Source of the DNA: Canna indica | Lineage: Eukaryota > Streptophyta > Magnoliopsida > Zingiberales > Cannaceae | Length of the DNA stretch: 64,000 nucleotides | Assembly (NCBI GenBank): GCA_034359265.1 | Contig: CP136892.1 | Location: 10,402,501-10,466,500, forward strand | Reading direction: 5' to 3' | Shown: positions 44,901 through 57,802 of the stretch, piece after piece | How positions within the stretch are numbered: the first letter of the stretch is position 1 | Layout of the letters: each line of letters starts with the position of its first letter | Notes under the pieces: generated by a model | Told to the model about the DNA's origin: nothing | The model's database searches: none | Seen by the model: only the letters and a program-made list of their open reading frames with translations | Made by a program: the position numbers and the translations under genes

Positions 44901-47900
44901 CCAGGAGCTAGAGGTGATCGAATAGGCTGAAACACATAAGCACAATAGTTAACACAGTTTGGAAAAGAAAGCATAATATACACAGGAGACAGAAATATAG
45001 CATAGATTGAAATCTTAACTAGAAGGTAAAATTTGAAGCAAAACCAGCTACCTCATCAAAATAGGTAAGCTCACTAAGAAGTCCTGTAAGAAGCTGCCTT
45101 AGTTTTTCTATTTTCTTTTGTGTTCCACCACGTACATTTCTAACATCCCGTGTAATAGAGCACAATTGAGCTGTCAGTTCTGTCTGACGGACCAAACTTT
45201 GCCATAACTTAAATCCATCTTCATCTCGATTTAAACCAGCTTCCAACTATTTAGAGACAATGAAGAAGTGAATGAATGTACTTGCGATTTTAGAAGGGAG
45301 AAAATTTCATAAAAAGTCATGCACTATTCATATGAAATGGATAATTAAATTAAATATTTTTATTGTTGGTTAAGAAAGAAAAGATGCACTTTTATAATAA
45401 CAATTTAAAATTTTACTAAAATTAGATGCAAAGTTCTGAGGCAAACCATCTGATGTGAAATTTAAAATCATACCCTCATCATACTATCTTGTAGCATTTC
45501 ATAAGTACAATAGTAACGCTTTGCATATGCAGGATCATGAAGCTCCACTGCTACATACCAACGGAGGAAGCTAGCTATCTCAATATTTGATAAAGCTGCA
45601 TAGTTATCAAAATAAATAAATTAAACAGGTAAAAGGAAGTAGCATATGTGAATGATTAGGAAATATTGACATATAAAACCCCATGAATATGACAAAAATT
45701 AAGAAAATATGACATTACTGGTAGAAGGCAACAAAGCAAGAGCATCATAGCAGAGTGATATGAAAGAATGTTATCAATTATTAAGCAGGTAAAATAAGTA
45801 GTTAAAAATGAACAAAGGTTATTTTCATGTGAGCTTATTTTGATTCTTCATCAGATACAAACTTGTAGATTAAAGAGGTAGCAAGACAAATGGAGGACAA
45901 CAAAATTTCTTAACTTGCTCCATCAGCAAGAGATAGATATAACAATTCCAGAAATTCGAAGACATGCAAATTAATATGTATGTCAGAAATCTTAAGGCAT
46001 ATCAAAGCTACTTGTAGCAAGAATTCCCAACAATATGTGGTTTTTTTGTCCAAAACCTGGTTTAATAATAAAATGATGTCATGTTCAACACAATGTTAAT
46101 TAAGAAAGAGAGGGACAAGATTCAAATATTCCTACCTTTATTTTAGGGCTTTAAGAAAATGCAATTCTTCCTCAGTATTATTCAAATAAACAAACCTTCA
46201 TTCCTTATAATAAGTTCTTTAGATTATAGGATTTCCCAACAGCGAAAAAGCAAAGAGGTAGTTTTCATTACTCATTGGTATTCCAAGTAGCAATATATTT
46301 ATTGGTGCACCAGGGCTCACCCTCTCACAAATGCACCCAGCAATTTCAGTATTTGAGATTACCATAATTCGTACGCTCACAGTAACATAGAAATGGATAT
46401 AATACAAAAATCGTTAACCTAAGCCATGGTTTAAAATCTCATAGTATCAATACTGGTGTGTGGTCGGTATACCATATTGACAAATGATAAAATCCAATAA
46501 CAAAGAGGCTGTACAAAGTAGAAACTGGCCAAAACTATTCTCACAAAAATATTTTTTTATGTTTTCCTAAAAAAAGAAAGTTTGTTTATAGCCTAATTTG
46601 ACTTTAAATAAGCCACAAACTCAAATGACTTGAATAAACAGCATGCTCCCAAGTGGGATCATCATTTGACTTTGGCAGCATTCTTTGATGAGATAGTTGA
46701 AAGTTTAGAGAAAATTAGAGAGTTTTGAGAAAGGGGAGTAGGAAGAAAATGGATGCATTTAAGGTGTTTATATGGCTTCCAAACACCTCAAAATCTACTT
46801 GAATGGCTGAAATTGCCATTATATAGCATTGAACAGTGCCCAATAGCTAGCTAACTTTTTTTTCACTGCTGACCCTGTAACCCCATATGGGGCCTGTACC
46901 AATTGGTACAGACTAGTACCAGGTCTCTAACATTTGGTACCATGCAAAATGGCTAACATCAGAATACACACGGATACCAACTTTCTATCATTATTGATAT
47001 GGTAAATAACAACCAAACTTCTTGATTCAGTGCATCATTTAAAACTATGGCCCCAACAAGGAGATCTTGGTCCATGCCTAACCTATCTGTAAGTATATCC
47101 CCATTCTTTCTCAAAGGCAAAAGAACCATTTACCCGCAATGGACGCACATATAAGTACAATACTCAGCAACTGCATCTTATATTACTATGTCATATGTCC
47201 AAATTGCACCAGTCAATATCAAAACTTAAACTTACCAGTATTAGTCAAGAAAGCAAAGTGTATGACAAAAGGCTATCAACAAGTATGTTCTGCATCACCT
47301 TATTTCTATAAATTTTATCCATTTCACAAACAAAAAGCAGAAAAGTCCCAAACTCAATAGTTTGCTTATTTGAAATTCAGAGAAAGTGTAACTCTAATTA
47401 CTGGGTCAAAGACATACATCGTTGCACAAGAAATTGTGCCAAGCGAGACTTATCATATCTCTCAAAACGAAGAGCTTGAACCAGCTGAAGTAAATAACAT
47501 TGAAGCTCCTCATCATCAGCCTTCTCAAGAACACTGACAGCATATGCACGAACCTGAATACACATTAACAAAAGGAAATTATCTTAAACTTATCAACAAG
47601 AGGTATCATATCAGAAATTGAATGCATTCTGTTTGAAGTTGCTCATGACAACTAAAAATTTTTTATGTACCCTAGCTACTTAACGTCTTATCATGTCAAC
47701 TTCTCATCTATCATGAAGAGGCATGGAAACATGGATTATGGATAGGAGTCTAAGATTACAAAAAAATTATAAGTACATTTTCATTCTAATCATCATCAGA
47801 ATTAATGCAATAAGGGAAAGCGAAACCAACTCTACAAATAGCCCATCCAAAACTGAAACATATTGATATCATGACCAAACGTCAACAATTACTATGGTAT

Positions 47901-50900
47901 AGATAAATTAAATTGTCTGTTTTCAGTTAAAAATTATTCTTATGGATAAACTGAAAGGTCGGTAAAAGGGGACTGTCATATCTTGGTCATTTCAAGAAAG
48001 AGTTTCAAGTTAAGATTTAAAAGTATAAAAGGTTCTATACATAAATCCACGGTGCTTTTCTGGGTAACAGTTGGCACTAACAGAGGAATAATCTTGAACA
48101 GTTCAAGGGACACATCAAGACTTAAGATGCATGATTACATGTGTTACAAATGTCACTTACTACAGAATGATTCTAAGACATATACTTGTCGCACCTTGAC
48201 AAGGACAGCAAATCTAAGTGAGACAAACAATGTTTATGCTGTTCAAGTTATTGAACTAGTTGGTTCATCAAGTCAGTAAACAATCAATATACAATTAAAA
48301 ATGAGTGGCATCTTAGGACCTAAATATCATTACAACAACAAAAGTACCAGATACTGTTTACTAAATTTGAACTAACATTTGGCCAAGTCTTACTCGCAAT
48401 GGAATATATATATGCTAAACGCCATAAGGAAACAAGAAAATCTTTGTCAAAACTCACTTCTTCACTTTCAAAAACAGGTGAAAGAAGCTCTAGCGCATCA
48501 GTTACATCAATGGTTTCCCACCTTCCCATCAATTCAATTGCCTGCTTTGTTTCCTGTGAAACATTAATCACAGCTCAGATGACAGTTAAGTTAAAAAATA
48601 ACAATATCCTACCAAAAACATAAGTGAATGATTTAAAGAAGCAGCATGTGCTCAATATGAAACTTGCTAATGAGTAACAATATCAATTTACAGAACAAGG
48701 CTTTGACACAACGTAAGAAGCTCATCAAATTCAAAAAGAAAAACAATGTGCAAATGGAGTTGTGTTAGAGCAAACTATAAGATCCTAACCTGAATATCAC
48801 TCCATTCAACACAGCGAAGAAATTTAGTAAGAGCCTTCTTCTCTGACATCAAAGAGAAACGAAATTTCCATAATAATTGTCTTTCATCTCCAGTCAGTGT
48901 CCGTGTTGGAGGATACTTCAGGATTCCTTGTATTGACCTTCAAGTCAGGTTGAATGTTAACATAAGTCAAAAGGAAAAGGTAGCAATACTTTTTTTGAAT
49001 ATACAAAGCTTTCATGTAAGCAAGCATCATAACCTACACGCATTAGGCATGTAACAAATGAAATCCAGTACATCCTACATAATCAAGATGCTTGAAATCT
49101 AGCTGTGTGCTTCAGATTTCTTCTTCTTACATAAAAATAATATATAATAAGGTCAAAGAACATTCACCAAAAAGATATAACATTGATTGTGATCAAATAC
49201 TTGACTAATTCATTTAGGTTAAATTTTATGCTAAGATATCTTGTGCATTTTTTAAGAATACAAATTAATTTTTTACAATAAATTAATGGTCATCGTGTAA
49301 AACCAATTTCTTGTAAGAATAAGCATAAGTGAAGTTTAGTTAGGAGAATGAAACCGGATAAAGAAAGTATTATGGTTCAAATTTAATTAACAATCTTGGA
49401 CTTCTGATTTGCTGCAAACCATGCAGGCGAGAAAGAAGAAAAATGGTCAAAAGGCATGGCACTAGTTACTGGACATAATGACAAATCAAGTAGTTGCCTG
49501 AGTACCTTGACAATTTTTTCTTAATATAAAGGTTCAAATTCAGAGCACAACAAGCTTTATGAGAATTGTGGGAAGAAAAAGAAAGTACTGTCATGTAAAT
49601 AACAATACTAAAGGTGGTGTTGAGAATATTGAGTGGGAATAATGTAATAAAGGAATCAATTAAATTGATTTCTTTCTAGGTAGTTCCCTTTTAGGTTTCC
49701 GTTATTAGTTCTTGCTTTATTTGGTCTTTCCATTAGGGATGTTTCCTTAGGTAGTAATTGTTATTGACTTATTGCCTATATAATAGGTCAATGTGTTGGC
49801 TACTAAGATCAATTTATCAATACAATATTCATTTTTACAGGTGTAAAGGTCAGGTATCAAAATAATGGAAAAATAGATAAAGATCATGTAGCAAAGGTAT
49901 AGAAATGCGAAATGAAATAACAAATTTCAATAATCCAACTATCCAAGTTTAAACTTACTTTCTTTCAACAGAACTTGGTTTGAGATCCCTATCTATGATT
50001 CCACGAGTCAAGCTTCTAGCAAGCTTTAACTGCTTGTGCTCTGAAAGATTACTCCTTCCAACTTCAGGATCCCATACAGTAACAAGCTCATTTGTTGATG
50101 ACACCGGGGATGGTGCAAAGAAGGTAGCTCCAGACTCCTACAGCATGTCAAGCACATGAAATTAAACTCATAATAATTCATGACCAGAATGCATAAACAA
50201 AATGAGGTCAACTTCAACATTAATATATATACATCTCAAGAACAATTCCATTCCTAATATGGTATCTAACCAGAAAAAGAATAACTTGCAGTTATATGTT
50301 AAGGCACCATTTCAGAGACTATATTCCCTGAACCTAAACCAAATGATTAAATATAGATTATTAGATGAATTCCTGAACCAAATAAAATGAGAGTTTAGAA
50401 ATAAATCCTAAGGAAATCAGCATAATTAAGTGAAATGAGTAGTTGTACATCAAATCGGATACAGAAGTATGCATGACCATGATTGATTCATGATTCATCT
50501 ACATGCCCAAAAGTAAAACAACTAATTCAAAATCTCATACAGATTATAAACCACCTATGAGCTCTTTAATCAATTCACAAGTTCAACTCCCACAATTTAA
50601 ATTAGAAGCATTTAGCAACCAAATGAAAAAATTAATGAAAATGTTTTCTGAGATCAGTAGTTCAGTATAAAATGCAACAAGACTAGAAGTATGACGCAAA
50701 CAATTCAGAATTTTATTTCTTAGAAATCAAATATAAGCTACCACTATGAAATTCTTGTAGATGTAGAACAAACCTGGAAAACAACCCTATGCTCAAAGCT
50801 GCAAAAGTTGACAACCAAGCTAAGGTGAGAACAGCCACCAGTCTGGCTTTCTCTATCCTTAATTTTATCCACAGTTTTAAAAGTAAGACGATCTAGCCAA

Positions 50901-53305
50901 TCAATTCGTTGTATCTGGCCCCTTTCGTACTTGTTTACAAGCCTCTCCAATCGTTCTATCTCACCACGCTCGTGCTTAGCAACCTGTTAATTTGTAGAAG
51001 TTTGACTAGGTAGATGATAAATGGCATATGTAATGAAGGTTAACTTCAAGTAACAAAGTGATGATCGGATAGGGGTTTATTGAGCATTACATTCTATGTT
51101 ACATGAATGAAAGAATTTAGCTATAACCTGACAATAACCTTTCCTGGTGTAGTACTAGGAATTGTTCCATCTGCTTCTTTTCTAGGCCAAAGACGAAGTT
51201 TTTGCCTCCCTGTTTTCAGTTGTTTTTTACTATTAAAAAGAAAAACAGTTGCTCCACCAACTAAACCATTATCGTTATCGCATGAGACATCCCAAACCTA
51301 CAGGAAAGGAAAAGAGAGACAAAACCAACCTTTAAAAATAGTCAAGCTCGCCAATAGCTGAAGGCATTAATTAAAATAGAGTAAAAACATTTGAAATACA
51401 AAAACAATTGTGTTCCATGTAATCAATTAAAACAAAACCACTGACATGCAAAACAGATCTGATACAGAAACAAATATTGTAGATCATTATGTTTTGAAGT
51501 TCAAACTTGGTTTCACATGTTGTCAAGTTATCATTTAGGAATCAAGTAAAATTTCTCATGAAGTTAGGAACAACTACTTTGAGACCTCAAATTATGAATA
51601 AACTACTATAAGTTTACATCAAACTATATGGATATATGCAAAATAGCTATAGGCTTTCTTCGGGACACAATGGTACACAAGAAACAATATAACACCAAGG
51701 AAAATATCCAACATTTATCTATTAAGTTTTCATTAAAATAAACATACAATTGCATATATTCAACAATTAGTAGAAAGGTTCCCATCTTCCTTTCTCATAA
51801 AGCTCCTTGCTACTCTTTGAGTCAAATTCTGTAGCAACTATAAAACATATAGATTTCCCAAATCATACTCTGCCCTTTGGAAAGATCTAATAGCTTTTAG
51901 TTTCATAATGTATCTGGTAAGTAAGCATAAGTACTTATAAAAGTAAAGAAATTTTGTGTACAACAACTCAATGCTCAACTTAACGCAGTGGCACATGTTG
52001 AGAAGTGCGCTATCCCTAGCCTTATTTCTCTCCCTTGGATATGCACCACAATAGAGGCTCATAAACAAAATCATCAAGGGATACTTATAAATCCTCAATT
52101 TAGTTTGTTGGCAAGTTATAAGTTTCGTAGGGTTGAAAATATGCTAAATAAATTGTTGTACAGTGGGTATATGTGTTAGAGAAAGTAAGATGATAAAAAG
52201 AGAAGAACAAGCACATCTAGGATAACTTATTTAGTAACATGTATCCAGTTTAATTTCATTAGTATAAAGAAGTCAGAACTGGAATCAAGTGCAGAAATTA
52301 CTTTTCTGATAAGGGAATTATGCATATTCTAATGTATCAATTTCTTAGTATCATTGAAGGGAAGAACATGCCGACCACTAGAGTCACTAGATACACACCA
52401 ACACACACATATATACATATATATGAAAATTGGTCTGTCCAACTTACAGAAAAAGCAAGTTGTGATCGTGAAGTTAGGTCCCGATACTTGGTGCTCAATG
52501 TAATAAGTTCATTCCAGCAATATGGATGTCCTGATGATTCCAACCTGGCATACCAGAACTCGTCTTAAATCATATAATGTATAAGATTCAAATGGTATTA
52601 AATAGCAGGAAATAAGATCCGTAGCCAACTAGATAGTTTTGTGGTAAAAAAATAGGGTGGAACATATACATGTGGAGTAAAATATTAGGGAAAACCTTGT
52701 CTTTGTTGACAGCCCAAAAGGAGCCCCATCAATGTATAAGGTGCACTCAACGAAAAGCTCAGGATTTCTGTTCCCACTTGATGAATCAATTCCTGAGTAA
52801 AATTGAAATGAGATATCTAAAAACATAATCATGTGCAAGGAAACTATAAACCAACAAGTATTATCCTACTTAAGTTACTAAGCCCAAGAAGAATTACTCA
52901 TGACTTTCGTGTGCAATTAATCCTCAGAAGACAAGCTATAGCTACTTATGTAAAGGGACAGAATACATGGATCCATGCTCACAATTGATTTCTACTAAGC
53001 TTAATGTCACTACAACAACAATAAACGGTAAAGTCTCAACTATTTAGGATTACTGGGTGAATCGCATGGATCTCTTGCAGCCAGTGAATTGGGCTTAATG
53101 TCACTAAATGGTTCAAATATCAAAATGACACTTAATCTAAAAGTTGAAACAGAAACCATGCATGGTGAAAATAAAAATACTCGGAGATAAGCGTAGTACC
53201 AGGAATTGTAGAATTTGGCAGATTGCCCTCAAGCCTCTCGATCCGGAAGGTCACTGGGAGATTTATATCACAAGAAAGGAAAAAGCGAAACTCGTTCCCT
53301 CCCAT
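35991..53305 (-). CDS. VPS34: Class III phosphatidylinositol 3-kinase, VPS34
   Basis: The gene has 17 exons, read 5' to 3' on the minus strand: 53305-53200, 52792-52696, 52544-52448, 51297-51139, 50983-50774, 50137-49959, 48937-48790, 48553-48458, 47553-47418, 45595-45474, 45246-45052, 44926-44756, 39889-39752, 38448-38294, 37465-37322, 36356-36209, 36128-35991. All introns are GT-AG. The frame joins without a break to 2439 nt, or 812 residues, close to the known plant protein. The start [20 protein letters not shown] is the family N-terminus. A C2 domain, a helical PIK domain (about 290-480) and the kinase follow. ATP-site Lys562 lies in [14 protein letters not shown], the catalytic loop GDRHLDN at 668-674, and DFG at 687-689. 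The C-terminus is [16 protein letters not shown]. The enzyme makes PtdIns3P from PtdIns on endosomal and autophagic membranes, with VPS15 and ATG6/Beclin partners, for autophagy and vacuolar sorting. All key residues seem intact. Intron 12 is expanded by a retrotransposon. Confidence 0.96.
36617..36813. repeat. About 100-bp tandem duplication in VPS34 intron 15
   Basis: Two units share GGGTCTGG, TTTTAATAAGAA, GCAGCACATGCATTTGT and GTGTGCATGAGAA in the same order (about 36617-36716 and 36717-36813). The unit is non-coding and lies between exons 15 and 16. Confidence 0.7.
40474..41002 (+). repeat. 5' LTR of the intronic gypsy-like element
   Basis: It starts TGTTAGGGACC and ends GTCCGTGACA. An inverted repeat GTTAGGGACC / GGTCCCTAAC (40475-40484 and 40518-40527) lies at the start. 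A second, slightly damaged palindrome around CACGCCTAGGCAAACG lies at about 40610-40645. Confidence 0.88.
41147..42892 (+). pseudogene. Ty3/gypsy gag-protease gene, broken
   Basis: It begins [20 protein letters not shown] at 41147. A stop at 41405 interrupts the frame. The retrotransposon Gag domain follows at 41540-41940 with [32 protein letters not shown] and [14 protein letters not shown]. More stops lie at about 41939 and 41963. A zinc knuckle [13 protein letters not shown] (42270-42310) precedes an aspartic protease with [11 protein letters not shown] (about 42616-42650). A short direct duplication, CAGTAAATTCTTAAACACAAAA at 42711-42752, brings a stop codon into the protease. The protease tail [17 protein letters not shown] runs to about 42882, and RT should come next but does not. 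In the live family Gag forms the particle and the protease matures it. Confidence 0.82.
43010..43265 (+). repeat. Short tandem repeat replacing pol in the intronic element
   Basis: About seven irregular units of 30-40 bp are built on GCGCA-GCAGATGGCTCATAAGACACA. A larger two-copy repeat is visible as TGGCAGATG(G/A)CC(T)TTAAGTCGCAATATTTG (43092-43122 and 43161-43192). The units stay mostly open in one frame and encode [12 protein letters not shown] repeats. Confidence 0.75.
43522..44040 (+). repeat. 3' LTR of the intronic gypsy-like element
   Basis: This is a copy of 40474-41002 with substitutions and small indels. It contains a perfect 16-bp palindrome, CACGCCTAGGCAAACG / CGTTTGCCTAGGCGTG (43651-43666 and 43671-43686, 4-base loop). 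It also has the GTTAGGGACC / GGTCCCTAAC pair (43523-43532 and 43566-43575). Confidence 0.88.
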
Positions 53306-53690
53306 ATTGATGACTAGATGGAGTGGTCCGCGTAGGGGCAGGAAAAAAGTGCCTAATATCACCGAACAGGTAGGGGGATGTTGAATTGGAATAAGAGAAG
53401 CATATTGTAAAAACCCAAAGGATGTTTATGGAAATAAAATATTGAACAGAACTCTAGAGCGCAAGAGGTGGTAGAGAAGACTCTCAGTTCCGGACAGGAA
53501 TTCAGGGTAGGCCGTCGGAGAGATCGAATACGGCGCTGGCAGCGGAGAGGTGAAGGTCACTACCGCGATCACCGGAGACGAAGAAGAGGGAGATCAAGTT
53601 TCTGAAGAATCCAAAGAGATGAATAAAGCCGATAAATTTCTCGAGGGTTTTCGTTGCGTCTCCCGTCAATATAAATGTCGAAATTAGCGC
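53306..53690 (-). promoter_or_regulatory. VPS34 5' leader and core promoter, with a small uORF
   Basis: The minus strand upstream of the ATG is pyrimidine- and GC-rich, typical of a leader, until the composition turns AT-rich near 53680. A TATA-like ATTTATATTG lies at about 53668-53677. If the leader is unspliced, an ATG at 53403-53401 opens a 14-codon reading frame ending with TGA at 53361-53359, 53 bases before the VPS34 start. A leader intron ending in this area cannot be excluded. Confidence 0.45.
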
Positions 53691-54868
53691 AGAAGTTAAA
53701 ACATTTGAGAATTGCCCGTATTCATAACATCGACGCCAAAAAATTTCTGAGTACCAAAATTCTAATTTTGCCTTTCATTTAAAAATATAATTTCTTTTTA
53801 CTAATTAAATATTTTTTTAAAATTTTTTAAGTAACTCAAAATAAATAATTTTTTTAATAATATATATATATTTAGTAATTTATATTAATATTATAATAGA
53901 TAAAAATTTATTTTAGTGCCAAATAATATATTTTTATTTATAATAATTTTATATTAAAAAATAAAATAATTATAATTTTGGCTACTAATAATTTTTTTAG
54001 ATACTAAAAAAAATACTTCAATGATTATTAAAAAAATTAATTTATGTTGCATTTTTCTTACAAGTGCATAATTTAAGTATTTAAAAAAATTTAAAATAAA
54101 ATTAGAAAAAAATTTAATTTGTAGAAAAGTTTTTAATTAGTAAAAGAAAACTATATTTTGAAATGAATGGCAAAATCGAAACTTTGGTCATTTAGTTATA
54201 AATTTAAAAAAATCCAAATCCATATTATAGATTTAAGAAAATCTCATATCCAAATTATGAATTTGGGTAATTACTCAAAATATTTTAGTTTCCAATATTA
54301 CCGATTTATGTATAAAACATTTTGATGAGAAATATTATATTTATTATTTAAACCGTATATAATAATCAGTTGTTTGCTGAACTGGAGTTTCAAAAATTAA
54401 AAAACCAAAATATTGATCCAGAAATTATAAAAACCAGAACCAAATATTTTGATATCTCTAAAATACCCCGGCATTTAATTTTGATGGTGAGTATTTAATG
54501 TAGGGCGACTGAAAATAACAACAGCCAAATCAAAAACTCGATCCAATTTCATTATGCTATTTTGATAAAAACAGGAAATCCAAATAAGGTTTCAAAAATT
54601 AGAAAAATCAGATCCAAATATTTGGATATCTCTAAAATACCTGGCATTTAATTTTAGGCAACAGATATTTAATTTAACTAGTCGAAAATTCACGCATTGT
54701 ATAATTATATGTACATATCATTTAAATTTAAATCATTAAAAAAATGTGATAAAATTAAAATTATGCTAATTTAAATTATAATATTCATACCCCAAATAAC
54801 TAAAAATAATAACAAATATCATATATGAAAAAATATAATGATAGAGAAAAAGAATAAATATTAATTTA

Positions 54869-54871
<3 letters not shown>

Positions 54872-54907
<36 letters not shown>
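54872..54907. repeat. (TA)n microsatellite
   Basis: About 18 uninterrupted TA dinucleotides. Confidence 0.9.
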
Positions 54908-54910
<3 letters not shown>

Positions 54911-55224
54911 AATAAGTAAAATACTAATAAAATATAAATCTAGAATCCACACTAAATATAATTTTTGAGCTCAATACATAAAAGTACTTCTATATTATTG
55001 TATACATTTATTTTATAATATATTTATTTTTGGAGAGTAATTTTTAATAAAAATATTTTAAGTAATGATATTTTTGCATAAAAAAATCAAAGCAATTATA
55101 ATAAATTCATATAGATTTAAAAATTTAAAATATAAAAATATTAGAGAATACATCTCTATCTCTAGTAAAAGAATATATAAAAATTAATTAAAGTTAAAAT
55201 TTTTGAAAAATTCCACGTCGCATT

Positions 55225-55420
55225 GTATATATATATATATCAATAATCAAATAACTTAATATTCAATTATTATTGATAGAATAAATATGAAAATATAAAT
55301 ATAATAATAACTTTTATATATATATATATTGATAATCAAATAACTTAATATTTAATTATTATTGATAGAATAAATATAAAAATATAAATAAAATAATAAC
55401 TAATATATATATATATACAT
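55225..55420. repeat. AT-rich tandem duplication, about 95-bp units
   Basis: Two strongly similar units each contain ATAATCAAATAACTTAATAT followed by TATTATTGATAGAATAAATA, with degenerate relatives downstream to about 55790. Confidence 0.7.
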
Positions 55421-56040
55421 ATAGTCAAATAAATATAATTATTATTATTTATGTAATAGCTGAATATTTAACTATTATTAAAAGAGAATAAATATAATAA
55501 TTAAATAACCAAATATTTAATTATTATTTATGGAATAAATATTAAAAAGAACAAAACAATAAGTAATACTAATTAAAAGAGAATAAATATAAATAAATAT
55601 AATTTTATTAAATAACAATGAATAATTAAATTAAATTAATATAAAATAATAATTTCATGAAAATACTCTCCCAAATACAATCTAAATAAGCATATTGGAA
55701 AAATAATAAATATAAAATAATAAATAAAACAATAACTAATACTAAATAAATAACCTAATATTTTATTATTATTTATGGATTAAATATAAAAAATAAAATA
55801 ATAAGGAATAATTGAGAAAGAAATTATTAAAAAAGTGAAAAAGTTGAGAGAGAGGGAAGAAAGAGATATTAAAAGAAAAGAAAAGAAATCATTAAGAGAG
55901 AGAGAAGAGAAGAGGTACAGAACTTATGAGAGGAGAGAGAGGATGCATTAAATATTACAAAGAGATAGAGAGAAATGATTTAAAAAGAAAAAGGACCGAG
56001 AGAGGAGGGAAGGAAGAGAGAAATTATATTAAAAAATAGA

Positions 56041-56335
56041 GAAAATTATAGTTTTGATCTTTATATTTGGCTCGAATTTTGATTTTAATCTTCGTAATTT
56101 TAAAATTTTATTTTTAATCCACATATTTTATTTTCATTTAGAATTTGATCCCTACCATCACATGAGCCCTAAACGAAACTAACGTGGATAACAGATGCTA
56201 ACTAGACATTACTGACATGGATCTGCAGGGATCAATTTTATAAATTATGATGGCTAAAATCAAAATTTTATAAACTACGATGACTAAAATCAAAATTCAA
56301 GTAAATTATAAGGATCAAAATTATTATTTTTAATA
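56041..56335. repeat. Small inverted-repeat element (MITE-like)
   Basis: The left arm (TAGTTTTGATCTTTATATTTGG, ATTTTGATTTTAATC) pairs with the right arm (GGATCAAAATTATTATTTTT, GACTAAAATCAAAAT). The centre carries ACATGAGCCCTAAACG and GACATGGATCTGCAGGGATC. A related element is at 58249-58561. The family wording 'tagttttgatcctt' is common in plant non-autonomous elements. Confidence 0.55.
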
Positions 56336-56536
56336 TATATAATCATAATATATTTTTAAATATATTTATAAATAATTATAATATTTAAAAATATTAAAAT
56401 TGAGCCCACTACAATAATTCATGTTAATTTGGATGAATTTAAACCGATGTCTAATAACGTCATCGGTTTTTATCCGTTAATTACCCCCGATTTAGCGTAA
56501 ATTCCACAGTAGTTGTAGAATTTGAAAACATATTAT

Positions 56537-57802
56537 TGTTGGGTGAAATGACCATACTAGAGGGGGGTGAATAGTGTGTTAACTAATCAATTAGCCTAAA
56601 TTCCAATTTTAATTTTTTTCTTAAACTACTTAGGCAATTTATAATTTGACGACTAAATGTGAAAACGAGTAATAAAGATAAACAATGAATACATAAATAG
56701 AACAATGCTAACACAATTGTTTATAGTGGTTTGGCCACAATGCCTACTCCACTACCTAAGCACCCTACTTATGATTTCGAAACTAAGTTTACTAGATTAT
56801 ATTGATTCCTTTACAATGAGGACGTTAACGGGTTTAGAAGCATTAATAATCAGCTAGAAGAAAAATTGGGATGGTTATTTATAACCCCCCATAAGAAATA
56901 GCTCGTCAACTAGCGCGCTTTTGCCCGTTGGCGACGCCCGGTCGATCGACGGATCGATCGCCCAATCGACCGCGACAGAATGTCGCTTCTAGGCCAACTT
57001 CGATCGATCGAATTGGCTACTACCAATTTTTCGCCTCATTCGATCGACTGAATTGGCTACTGTCGATTTTTAAAATCATTCGGTCGGCCAATCGGTCGAC
57101 TGAACCTGGGCAGGGCAGTTTTCTTTGCTTTATTTTTTTGTTTGTTTGGGTTCCGTATTCGCTAAACCTACTTATATAATATTTATTAACTTTAAGTTAA
57201 TAACTTTAAAATATAAATGTTATATAAGAATTACCCCTCATTTGGATTCAATAAAAATATCTAAAAAATTAAAATCTTTAAGAATCAAAATATAATTTTT
57301 AGGGTTTAGTACAAATTTTCGGAAAACGAAAATATTCTAATATTTCAAGTCAAGAATGGGTAGGCTAAAGGCTTCCAAAAAATCCTTAAAAATATCTCAT
57401 TATCTAGATTCTACGCAAGGAACAATTGCCGCCATTTTTTATGTCAAGAAAATATCTAGCTAGGTCATATAGCCCTTCAAGGAGCTCCCTAGGCTTAGTT
57501 AATTTCAGGATGGTTTCGAGTTTCATGTTTTGGGGTTCGGGATTGATTTTTTTGGTTCTTATGCATTATCATGAGGATTTATAATATAAATTAGATACCT
57601 TAAACCTAAACTCTATCTTCCCAACGAATTCCAGCGCGTCTACCCACGTCTTTCTGATTTCCCATTTTTTTCGACATTTTTGATCGAGGACGTCATGCGC
57701 TAACCGATATGGAACTGAAAGATTTCTCAAAGAAATATTAGTTTCATGTTTGTTATCATCAAAATCGAGATTAAGACCAATGTATAAAACCTTAGGCCAA
57801 TA
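56537..57802 (-). mobile_element. Solo LTR of Copia family A
   Basis: The reverse complement matches the LTR at 2814-4080 over its full length. It runs from TATTGGCCTAAGG (57802 side) to CATTTCACCCAACA (56537 side). The flanks are ATTAT (56532-56536) and GTTAT (57803-57807), a 5-bp target duplication with one mismatch. No internal sequence is present, so unequal LTR recombination has removed the rest. Confidence 0.8.

Larger units (their letters stand above)
53700..56536. other. Very AT-rich intergenic DNA with local duplications
   Basis: No gene is visible. It contains a duplicated block (about 54384-54510 and 54589-54705, sharing TCTAAAATACC(C)CGGCATTTAATTTT-like wording) and a (TA)n run at 54872-54907. 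It also has an array of AATAACTTAATATT(C/T)AATTATTATTGATAGAATAAATA units at 55225-55420, with weaker copies to about 55790, and a purine-rich GAGAGA stretch at 55810-56030. Confidence 0.55.

Noticed and set aside
47983..48279. Plus-strand ORF of 98 codons within VPS34 intron 8.
   Set aside because: No recognisable domain, no promoter or splice context, and it lies entirely in an intron of a well-supported gene.
56928..57179. Plus-strand ORF of 83 codons.
   Set aside because: It lies within the solo LTR and results from GATCGATCGG-rich sequence shared by the other LTR copies.
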